From contig JAQSEB010000050.1 of NCBI GenBank assembly GCA_030063045.1, positions 2,790,001 to 2,854,000 of the forward strand: DNA of 64,000 bases, in the 5' to 3' direction. Below the pieces are notes generated by a model. It was not told the DNA's origin and searched no databases. It saw only the letters and a list, made by a program, of their open reading frames with translations. Origin of the DNA: Pratylenchus scribneri. Lineage: Eukaryota > Nematoda > Chromadorea > Rhabditida > Pratylenchidae. A program made the translations under genes and the position numbers. Positions within the stretch are counted from its first letter, which is position 1, and each line of letters opens with the position of its first letter. This document shows positions 11,882 through 22,357 of the stretch, piece after piece.

Positions 11882-12689
11882 CTAAAGTAAATAATAAATT
11901 AGTCATATTTTCTTAAAATTTATAATTATTTAAATTTATAAAATTTGGAGTTAATTTTGGCATTGCTTTAATCTATTTGAATATATACATTTTTTTTGCT
12001 AAAATATTTTTTAAATCTAATTTTTTATATTTTTAATTGAATATATTAAATTCTAATAAATATAATAAATTTTGATTGAGGTGCAATTATGGTATAATAA
12101 ATTATTATTAATTTTATTAAACAGTAAATCTAAACCGGTTTGCAAACCACCCTTTGCGTGGATCTCAAAACTAATGTCATATTTGAATTCGTCACCCCCG
12201 AAAACCACCGAGTCCCAATTTTCATCATCCAATTCCTACTTCCACTATAGGGTTAGCTCTGGGGCGGGATATGGCCAAATCATGACTTGCGCATAGAAGT
12301 TAACAAACTCCTCCTAGGCCAAGCCGCGCAGCCCAACATGCCATATACCATTTTGAAGCCCTCACTTGGGTGCAGGGCGACGACAAAATAATTTTTCAAA
12401 ATATTCATATACAAAAAAGTTATAAGCGAAAATGTAAAAAATGCGGCCAAATTCAAAGTCCAAAAACCGGTTTTCCCCCTCTGCTAACGACCTGGCCAAA
12501 TTCAACCTTAAACCAAATCATGCCCAAATTAGTTTAAACGGACGCTACTTGGATACATTTTTTCAGGTCCCACCTCCCAATTCTCATCCAGAACCTTATT
12601 CTACCGGCAAAATCGTGTGACATTTCTTTTTATATTGTATATAATGAGATGGAAAATTTAGATCGATGCAAAAAATTATGAGATAATAT
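11882..12689. other. Intergenic; segment of unlike base composition
   Basis: About 12130-12620 is noticeably richer in G and C than its surroundings, with words such as GGGCGGGATATGGCC and CCAAGCCGCGCAGCCC. It has no long open frame on either strand. It is probably the remains of a transposable element, but I could not find its ends. Confidence 0.4.
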
Positions 12690-12944
12690 TAATTTGGCGA
12701 AAAAAACACTGAATTTGGCGAAAACTTTTCGTGTCGCAAAATATTATATTTTTGAGGCCATATAACTTGGCCCTAACTAGGGGTTTAGGGCTAGGGTTAG
12801 GTTCAGGGCAGGCATGGGATTAGGGGCTAAGGGCTAGGGGTTAGGGAATTTTAAAGAAGTCTGATTTGGCCAAGTTATATGGCCTCAAAAATATAATATT
12901 TTTCGACACGATTCGCCAAATTCAGTGTTTTTTTCGCCAAATTA
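12690..12944. mobile_element. Palindromic MITE with ATTTGGCG tips
   Basis: Two nearly perfect inverted arms of about 80 bp, from TAATTTGGCGAAAAAAACAC to its complement ending TTTCGCCAAATTA. They flank a centre rich in GGGTTAGGG-like words. If the outer TA on each side is the target duplication, this is a Tc1/mariner-style MITE. The same tips start several members of the dispersed family noted at 29306, 57755 and 60185. Partly decayed relatives of the centre and inner arms (GGCCAAGTTATATGGCC) occur at about 37290-37490 and 38045-38235. Confidence 0.72.
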
Positions 12945-13132
12945 AATGACTTCCAAAAATTATTAGAATTTAAATCAAATATATTTATGCATGCAAATAT
13001 AATTAAATTATAGTATATTCTGATTATGTAATTTTAGCAATTTATTTTTGTGAGATTTCCTCTTCGTTTTTATTACACAATTTTAATATATTATTTTTGT
13101 AAAAAAGCAAGCGGCAAGAACGATGCACCATT

Positions 13133-16100
13133 TCACGAACATTTATAAATCCCTAAAAGAAAATAAATATAAATTAATTATTCTTTTGCAATTTAATTTA
13201 CCATGATTCCAAAAATCCATTTGCAAAAATGCGCACCATGAATTCGCCCTCCTCATTTGGCTCATATGTTGATGGCACAATCACATATTCGCCTGGGGGT
13301 AATCGAACATGGGCGGAAACCTTTAATAAAATTATTAAAAATATTATTAAATTTCTAAAATTTACCTCTCTCAAATTGATAAAAGCTGGACTGCGGGCAT
13401 ATGAATGATTTTGGGCAAAAAATTCTTTACCCAATCGTCCACGCATTGAATTTGCCTAAAATAATTTTAATAGATTTATTTTTTAAAATTTTTTAGGTGA
13501 GAGCAAATTTTATGGGAATTTTGTTAAAGTAAATTTCAGTAATATTCAAATAAAAATAAATTTAATAATTAGGCTTAAGGGCAAATTTTTTTAATTTATA
13601 ACAGTGTTGCATCTATAAAACCCAATTGGTATTCGGATCTAATTTGGAAAATTTAGGCAAAAATTTTCAAATTCTAGCTAAAAATCTGGCATGATTAGAA
13701 AGATGTATAAAAATAAATGCTTTATAAAAATTTTTCCTTCATATATAACTTCTGACTATGACTTATTTGGGCAATTTAAGCTGTGAAATAAAGATATAAA
13801 TCATTAAAATTATCTCACTATGGAAAATTTAGCAGATAACAGTGAAAAATTTAAGTCTAAAATTACCACCTAGGGAGAAAATTTATCATTTTTTTGGTAA
13901 AGATTAAAAATCTGGCAGAACTGACAAATTTTGAAAATTCTAGAAAAATTTTGAAAAATCGGGCAAAAAACTGGCATAAACAAAATTCTGATCAAAAATC
14001 AAAAAATCTGTAATATGGCAACACTGATTTGTAATATCAAAAAAATATATAAATAATATATAAATATATCTAATAATTTTTTTACTTGATAAACAGCGAA
14101 TCCAATGGCCAAATTTTCCAGCCCAAGGTATTTTTTCTCGCGTCGATATTTTTGCATAACTGCAATAACCACATCAGAGGCAGTCGAATTCGGACCGCCA
14201 ATTTTGATGCGAATTTGTGGGTTCGATGCGAATGTTTCTTTATATTCAAAATATTTGTTGAAATAATTCCCCCCTATAATTTACGTAAATAATTTCGGCA
14301 TCCCCCGGCATTTTGATGCCTTCTCCATGCCCCATGATGCACTTTGGTTGACCAATTTTGGCGAACCGAACTTTTCACACCGGTCATTTGGTAAATTTCC
14401 TCCAATACTTCGGGGCCCAAATGACAAATTTCCAACTTTTCAAAATTACGCACAAAATCCTCAAATGACATCCTAAGAAAATATTTGGTAATTAAATAAA
14501 ATTAAAATTGGCACCAAAATTCGCCATCATGCTCAAAATGAAGGGCCATATCCCGTTTTAGGCCATCGGATAATTGTCGCCATTCCGAGGACCGATCCGA
14601 CCATGGTCCTCGCCATTCTTGGTCATTTCCCCATGGATTTCGAATGCGCAACAAAACTTGTTGTCCTCGATGGGTTGGCACACTCCGAATGCCCGTTATT
14701 GAATAGGCATGGCCCTGATGAGTGGAATCATATGGATTTTTTAAAAATGCAATTTTAAGTAGAAAAAAACTTTTCTCATCTAAAAAATTTTTACCAAATA
14801 AATCTCTTTTCCCTATAAGATCAATTATCTTTTTTCAAATAACATACGACCACAAAAATATGAATTTTTGAAATTTAAAAAAACCTAAAAATGAATGGAA
14901 TCCAATTTCTCAGATTATAAATAATCGAATATTTTCAAAGAGAAAAATTTGGCACTACAAATATTATCCATGTTCCGAAATCTAAAGGCTTAATCTTCTC
15001 TGTTTGCAAACTGGAATTGCGTTTTAATCTTTTTTAATTTTATAAAAAAAATAAAAAATTACCATTTTTGGGTTGGGAAAAGATTTAAGTGTAAAAATTG
15101 TTTACGGAAAAAATTTTTCTAGGAAAGAAAAGGTTAATGATTTATATTCTCTGCCATTATTTACTTTCACTAGTCCATTTGGCAATTTTGCTTCCCAAAT
15201 GTATGGATCGGCTTCAATTGAGCATCCAAACAGGGAACCCATTGCGAATCCCCTGGCCATCATTTGCACCAAATTCATTGGCGGATATTCCAATTCGATG
15301 AATTCGGTCAATCCACCGGTCATATCCTCCAATGCTTCACCGGTTGTTCCACCCCTTAATGCTTCATAGGAGCCATAAAGTCTGGAAAAGTTAACTTTTT
15401 TTCAATTTTTCAATCCATTTTTCTAACTTTGCATATGCCTTTTCCAATAAAGCACTCCAAAATTCATTTCTTTATTTAAAAAGGGAATTAAATTATTTGT
15501 TAAAATTCCATTACAAATCGCGTGAATGCATGTAGAGTAATTCGCCATTCCTTGAGCATGGCAAACGGTCATCCACAATCACATCCAGCCATCGGCCATA
15601 TTGCCAAAATTGAAAATGGAAAATGCCTGTAAAAAAAAAGGAAAAATAACGAAATTGATTCTTTTACTCATTTTGTAAAAACTATAAAAAAATACTGCTC
15701 TCGGGATCAATTTTAAAATTTAGATTAATCAGAATTTATTAAAAAATTCATATTTTATTTGAATGTACATAAATTGTAAATTTATTCCAATTTTATTGAA
15801 TCTTATTAAAATTTAATCTATTGCCAATTACAATTTTTGGCTAAAACATGAATGGATGTGTATATTTTGGAAATTGGACCACATTAAATAAACTTATCTA
15901 AATTTAACTATTTAGTTCAGCATATTTTAAATTTTTATTTTTGGCATAAAAATTAAAAAGTTTGCGCAAGCATTGAAAAAAGAAAAAATAATTTATTATT
16001 TATTACAATCAAATAGTTTATTTAATCCTAGTCATTTGAGTCGAAAATATTAATAAAATGCCACTTTATTCGAGACAATCCCTTCAAAATTAATATCAAT

Positions 16101-17902
16101 AATTTTTTGGAATATTTTAATACCGGCATAATTTTGCGTGAAACTCTGATCGGGAGGCACCACTCGATAAAATAATTCTTCGGCTAAAGTCAAATTGGCC
16201 ACAGCGGCCATCAGCCAACAATTGCCCAATTTCCCTTGGATCACATCAAATCGAGTATGTCCTGAAAATTCATCAAAAATAAAATCAAAATAATCTTTTG
16301 CCCATTAATTTACCTTCCACAATTAATTGTGGCTCGCGGACAATTTGACCAGGCCGAAGCCAAATTGCATTTTCCGGTGGCCTTCTACTGAAGAAAAGAC
16401 TGGAATCGTTGGCCGGAAAATCGGGGTCTTCGAAAAGACGTTTTTGCTGGAAAATTTATTTTTTTTATTAATTTTATTATTTTAATAAATTTATTTTTTT
16501 ATAATTTTTATCAAAATTGTACTTTGAGGCATCGATCACGTTGTGCATAAAAATTGACCTCCTTTGCATCATAAATGAAAGGAGAAATTGGCACAGGTCC
16601 CGTTGATGGCCTTTCCCTTGGAATTCGATCCGGTTTAATGAATGGGTCAATCTATTTGATTATAGAGTTTGATTAATTAATAAATAATTATTTTTAAATA
16701 ATATTTATTTTCATTTAACCTTTCTTTTGAATTTGCCCGAAATGATATTGTCCAAAATGACTGTCCCAGTTGTGCCCAATTTGTTGTCTTTCCCACCAAA
16801 ATGGAAAAGTACATTGCCAGCAATTGAGCCAATTATTTGTCCAGTCCGTGGATTTACACCTTAATTTAAATATTTATTTTAATTTAATTAATTAATTTTA
16901 ATATTTACCCAAAAATCGATGTGCCGCATCGCCAAGAAAATTGCCAATATTATCGCAACGTTTTCGCAATTTGTCGGTTGGATTTTTTTTAATAATTAAA
17001 TATTAAATTTATTCAATTTTTATACCTTTTTCGGGTGAATTGGTTGAATTCCCTCGATGCGCTTGTTTGCCCAATAAATCCACAAGTCCACCAATTAATT
17101 TTCCAATGCCCTCATCCGGGCATTGTTGTCGCCTTTGGCAATCTATTTCGCCCCCAATTTTTTGTTGACCGTAATTTTGTCCGGCTGAAAAAATTATTTT
17201 TGATTAAAAAATTCATAAAATTTAAGAAAATTCATTCCCCAAAATTAGAAAAATTCATTCCCAAAAATTTTAAAAAATTCATTCCCAGAAATTTTAAAAA
17301 AATTCATTCAAAAAAATTTTTCATTTCCAAAGATTAAAAATAATTAATTCTCAAATTTTAATTAAATTAATTAAATTCACAATCAAATGGAACAGGTGGT
17401 GCCATCGGCGGCTGTCCATTACCATTTCCACCGCCTCCACTATATTTTAATTGTTCATTGATATAATCCATGTTGAAGCCAATTGAGGGCGAAAATGATG
17501 CATTAACTGGCATCATTGTGGGCCTATTCCCTCCTCCAACACCATTTGGCCCAATATTCAAATGGCCAAATGGTTGACAAATGTTCGGCGGAATTCCTTT
17601 AAAAAAATAATAAAAATTAGCAATTTTAATTAAATTTAAAAAATTTTTGAATATTCCCTTTGTAAATAAAAAAAATCGATTTTATTTTCTTTTGAAAATT
17701 TTTTAAATTTTGATTGGATTTAAAAATTGTTGAATTTTTATTTGTAACCTGGATTAATTTGATTGTTCATAGAAAAATATTGATCGCCAGGAAATCTTCC
17801 AACTAAACCGCCCAATTGTTCATTGTTTAAAATTAGCTGAAATATAATTTAAAATATTTTTTAGTTTAAATTATTTCCAACCTTTCGGCAAGGTTCCTCC
17901 AT
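13133..17902 (-). CDS. clp-1: Calpain, atypical CLP-1 type (no EF-hands)
   Basis: A multi-exon minus-strand gene for a calcium-dependent cysteine protease. The N-terminus ([17 protein letters not shown], then a long Gly/Pro/Asn-rich segment with [11 protein letters not shown]) matches the glycine-rich leader of nematode CLP-1 proteins. The protease core has [15 protein letters not shown], then [14 protein letters not shown] with the catalytic Cys, [51 protein letters not shown] with the catalytic His, and [17 protein letters not shown] with the catalytic Asn. Domain III follows ([40 protein letters not shown]). The gene ends soon after (stop at 13133-13135), so the penta-EF-hand domain is absent. 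One N-terminal junction near 16975 lacks a canonical AG acceptor. Confidence 0.87.
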
Positions 17903-19228
17903 TTAATTAATATATAATTTTGAATAAATTAAAAATATATTATTTAATCTGTAAAATTTATAATAATAAATTTCTGTTAAGGAAAATAATTTAAAAATAA
18001 TTTGAATAAAATTTAACAAAAAAATGGCATAAAATTGTGCCAAAATTTCATAATTAAAGAAACATTTTTATGCCATAGGCATATTTTTATTCCCTCCGTC
18101 ATCCATTCTTTCATATGCCAGCCATTCTTTCAAAATGAATGCGGCTTAAAGTCGATATTTTTCAGCCAGCCGCTTTTCCCTCTGCATTCGATGGAAATGG
18201 AATGACTAATGTGAATTCCTCACATCTATGAAGCTATGAACCCATTCCTTCCTTTCCAATTATTTTAAGCTCTATTGGCCAAATGGAACAGAAAATAAGA
18301 GGAGCTTCCTTCATCCATCTTCCTCATCCAATTTAAAATAAAATATTAATTTTGAACATTTTTGGCATATAATTTATGGGTCGCACATATTTGGAGAATA
18401 ATTTGGGAAATATTTTCATTTTTTGAACAGTTTTTATGGGAAGAAATTAATAAATTTTTGGAAAAATATTTCCAATTTTTGAACAATTTTTCGAAGAAGA
18501 AATTAGTAAATTTTTGGACAAATATTTCTAATTATTTGAACGGTTTAGGAGGAAATTAGTAAGTTTGTTTTGACGAGTTGAAAGGACAAATAAATGAATG
18601 GATTGAAAATTAGATTGAACCTCGGCTGGTAGGTCGTAAGAACAGCACCAATTGCAGAAAAGACCAAAGCATTAGACAAACTTTTTCATTTTCCCTCGTG
18701 CCTCGCCGCCTATCGATCGCCGCCCACCCAGCCCAAATTATCCCAATCCCCCTTTTTCCTCTATCCCTATTGTGCTGCCAGCCGAGAATTTGTTGACCTT
18801 TTCTCGAAGAGATGAATGGGAAAATGTGACTCTTGACTCATTATTCAACGAATTTTTCCTTTTGGTGCAGTTTTTTGTTTTTTGGATTTAAATAATTTCT
18901 CTTATTTAGTCGACTATACATTTTTTGCAATAATTTTGATCAAAAATTAAGGGTATTAAACCACTTAAACCATTTAAACCATTTTATAGGTTTTGGTACA
19001 AAACCAATTAAACCATGACAAATTATATATCATTCGATGCATCTTGACGAGCTCTATCGAATGGTATATGGTTTGTGAATTTTGGACAAACCGTGAAACC
19101 GTTATAAACTTTTCACCATTTTCAATGTTTTTTTTCGCCATTATAAAAAATTCGTATTCTTTCTTTCTTTTTTAGTTTTAATTACAATTGTGATTAATTT
19201 TGAATATAACATAAAGAATTAGCCAAAT
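17903..19228. other. Intergenic, upstream of calpain; holds a dispersed repeat
   Basis: No gene was recognised. About 18660-18850 is more GC-rich and lies upstream of the calpain start, so it may contain promoter sequence. The 18945-19145 stretch is one copy of a dispersed palindromic repeat family. Confidence 0.45.
18945..19145. repeat. Dispersed repeat family A, partial copy
   Basis: Shares with the other copies the words AAGGGTATTAAACCA, GATGCATCTTGACGAGCTCT, AATGGTATATGGTTTGTG, AAACCGTTATAAACTTTTC and an end in TTTTTTTTCGCC. Confidence 0.65.
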
Positions 19229-20992
19229 TCATTTGGATAATTTCCTCCCACAAATGGCACAATGTCGCAATTGAATTAAGCAAAATTGGTTGCCTTTTCG
19301 CACTTCGAATTCGTCCAATCTGAGGCGTTCCTCCTTCCGACGGCACATCATTCTGCCCGAAACGGATGTGTGGGAATATCCCAAAGGTCGATCCGAATAT
19401 GCGGGATAGCCGCAACGATCAAATTGGAGGGCAATTGGATGCCGGCCTCGGAGCATAAAATACATAATGGCACCAAGGGAATAAATGTCCGCCGATTTGT
19501 CATATCTTTGGCCATTTCTGATTTCACTATAAAATTTTAAATTAATTTTATTAGATTAATTTAAATTTAATTTAGTATTTTTTATTCCATAATTTTAACT
19601 AAAATTACACTTTTTTTTATTATATTCCTATTAAATAATTTTTCCGCGGATAAATTTTAATTAACTTACGGTGCCATGTAGAATGGTGTTCCGCATAATG
19701 TCTGGTAAATAGCATTTGTGGATGCTGCCTTTGAAATTCCAAAATCGGCAATTTTCTTTGAAAATAAAAATATTTCCATATATTTTTAAGTAATATTGTC
19801 ATTTTTTTCTTTTTTTGCCTTAAAATTATATATTAGAAAGTTTTCCGAATCCGTTAATCTGAATATTACATTAATTTTGAATTTTAATCACACTAATTTG
19901 TTCAAAAACCTGTTTAAAAATTTTACAAAGTCAAAAATACGAAAAATATGAATTTCGAGAATAGTTTAAAAAAACTTTTCATACTTAGTTTTGTGTGAAA
20001 CTAGTTTGATTTTCCCACCTCGAAAACTTTTAAATAATTTTTTAAAAAAAATAAAAAAAATATTTTTTTTCAAATAAGGGAGTAAACAAAAATATTATCA
20101 TTTTTTATAGTCACCATTCTAATATTCCCATCTGTTCTTCGTCCAACCAAAATGTTTGCCGGTTTCAAATCTCGATGCATTAGCCCAAGTTGATGCATTT
20201 TCTCAATTCCCATAATTAATTGAGCAAAATATTGGGCACCTAATTTTCGTATTATTACATTTAATTCGTCAAACAATTATTTACCAATTGGATATTCCAA
20301 TCGGCCTTTTCGCCGTATAAAATGTTCCAACGATCCATCCGGACAATATTCCATCACCAAAAACATTGCCGACGAAGAGCGAAATATTTTATGGCATTGG
20401 ACAAAGAATGGCTCATAGCCGGGACCACTCAATTGGCGCATTATTTTTGCCTCCATCCAACATGTCAAAACATCCTTAAAATTAAAAATTTCATTAAATT
20501 TAATTTGTTTAAAATAGAACCGTAATTTTTTTGATGGCCACAATTTGTCCATTATTTCTACGGCATTTATAAACAATGCCGAATGCGCCTTTGCCCAAAA
20601 TTGATTCAAATCGGAACAATTCACCATCAATCACCTTAAATTTTTAATATTTATAATAAAAATAAAATAACAAAATTAAAAATTTAATTACCATTTTTTA
20701 TTCTTGAAATTTATTAGTGAAATCAGTCAAAAATTTCAAAAACGGATTTTTGCATTAAATTTAAGAAATACAGAAATTTTTAAGATTTATTAATTAAAAT
20801 TTGGCAATAAAATTTAAAAAATAAAAAAAAATATTTTTGTAATAAATTTAAAAGAAATACAGAAAAATTTTTCTTTAAAATTTGTTATAAAATTAATTAA
20901 ATATTTATTTTCAAAATAAATTTTAATAGTACCTGATTGAAGGGCAATATAATTTCATTATTCCTCCTCATTTTTAGTTCATTTTTGAACAT
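19229..20992 (-). CDS. Serine/threonine protein kinase
   Basis: Six minus-strand exons give a complete kinase catalytic core: VIDGELFRFESILGKGAFGI (glycine loop), VAIKKIT (ATP lysine), WMEAKIMRQL (helix-C Glu), MFLVMEYCPDGSLEHFI (hinge), LMHRDLKPANILVG (catalytic loop), KIADFGISKA (DFG), TLCGTPFYMAPE (activation segment end) and DKSADIYSLGAIMYFMLRGR (subdomain IX). The later C-lobe is divergent, and the protein ends in RHCAICGRKLSK, a short CxxCG tail. Start is ATG at 20992, followed by a short N-terminal exon. The HRDLKPAN and GTPFYMAPE signatures place it among Ser/Thr kinases, but I cannot assign a subfamily; NEK- or MAPKK-like groups are possible. All catalytic residues are present, so it should be active. 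Confidence 0.82.
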
Positions 20993-21800
20993 TTTATTCT
21001 GATTAAATTTGAATAATTTTCATATTAATATATTTGTGGGAAGAATAAGGGTGAAGGATGTTCTGTTGAAATGAATGAAAATGGATGGATGGATGCAAGC
21101 AAATCCTCCAATTTATTTCCACCACAATCTTGTTCTCCTCTCCACTTCAACAAGCAAGTCGCCCAATTTCTTGATGGATTGACCTAAATTGGTTGCAGGA
21201 TGACAAAATTGGAAAGGATGGAAGATTTTAGGATGTTCACAGAAGAGAAAACCACATTCTATTATTTCCTCTTAACCCGATTATTTATTTTGCCGCATTC
21301 AATTTGATGCCCAGAAATTAAAGGGCCATTTTATTTTAAAAATATACATAACATAAAAATGAACTATGAATAAATTACATTGATCCAAAAAATGGGAGAA
21401 ATGATATTTGTGTGAAATTATATATTTGAATTAAAGGTAATAAAATAATAAAATATATTCATCGAGTCAGGAACTAGACTTTGAAAATGCCGTCTTTCTT
21501 TGCGGTTTGAACATTTTATTCCAAAAACTATTTAAATGGGATTAAGCCGATGAAAAGGCAAAGTTATGATTTGTCATGCTGACAAGATTTTAATCATAGA
21601 TGATCTAAAGGCCATATTCGCTAATAATTTTACTATATTTTTGTTATCTCAAATTTGCTGACTCTTTTAATATTCCATAATAATTATCAACATTTTGGCG
21701 AAATTTTCCCCATTATAATATTGATAAGAAAGAACTTTAAAAAAGCCATGCAAACGATTGCTGCAGAAATGTACTTTTAATTTAATTTAATTTGGATTTA
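20993..21800. other. Intergenic, no gene seen
   Basis: Upstream region of the kinase. The stretch at about 21735-21800 (CTGCAGAAATGTACTTTTAA and following TTTAATTTAA) resembles 25845-25900, which suggests a shared duplicated block near the receptor sequences. Confidence 0.45.
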
Positions 21801-21828
21801 ATAATTTAATTATTTTAACCTATACTTT

Positions 21829-22107
21829 ATGACAATTTTGCTGCCAAGTTGGTTTCCTTTACTCCAAGTCAACCAAGTTATGATGACAAGTTTTGACGAA
21901 TATGTTCTTCTGCTCGTCTGTGCCGATTTCAGAGCATTGGTCAAAAAAGAATTGGCAAATATTTTTGGAAAATTTATATGCAAAAAATATAGAATTGCAA
22001 ATACCACCCGACAATTGAATCAACAGACTAATGCAATTTCAACTAATTCATGGATGCGCGACTTGAATAAAAAACAAAAATCGATGTTGAATAGATTATA
22101 TGAATGA
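21829..22107 (+). pseudogene. Orphan chemoreceptor TM7 exon
   Basis: Encodes LLPSWFPLLQVNQVMMTSFD, LLLVCADFRALVKKELANIF and a tail with ISTNSWMRDL. It is clearly related to the last exons of the receptor at 27.8 kb and 28.4 kb. Where those have a TTTTAG acceptor, this copy has TTTTAA, so the splice site seems lost, and no TM1-TM6 exons precede it. It is most likely a solo duplicated exon, although an in-frame ATG exists at 21829. Confidence 0.65.
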
Positions 22108-22320
22108 ATGATATTTTAATAATCGATTTTTTTTTCTATTTATCAATAAATGATAATTTCTGATGGTTAAAATTTGGAGAATTAACGAAAAATATTAATT
22201 TAAAAATTTATTTAATTGACAAAATTATTTTTATTTACCAACGATATAAAAATCATATAAATGATTAAAAAATCTATCTATTTATTTTGCGACAATTCAC
22301 ACTTTTAACACATCTTTTCT

Positions 22321-22335
22321 CCCCCCCCCCCCCCC
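22321..22335. repeat. Poly-C run of 15
   Basis: Fifteen consecutive C residues, just past the 3' end of the minus-strand CDO-APSK gene. This is unusual in such AT-rich DNA. Confidence 0.95.
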
Positions 22336-22357
22336 TTAATTATTCAATAATTATTAA

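Noticed and set aside
12770..12850. Interstitial telomere-like TTAGGG words
   Set aside because: Copies are irregular (CTAGGGTTAGG, GGGCTAAGGG) and sit at the centre of a foldback element. Nematode telomeres are usually TTAGGC, so this is not a telomere relic.
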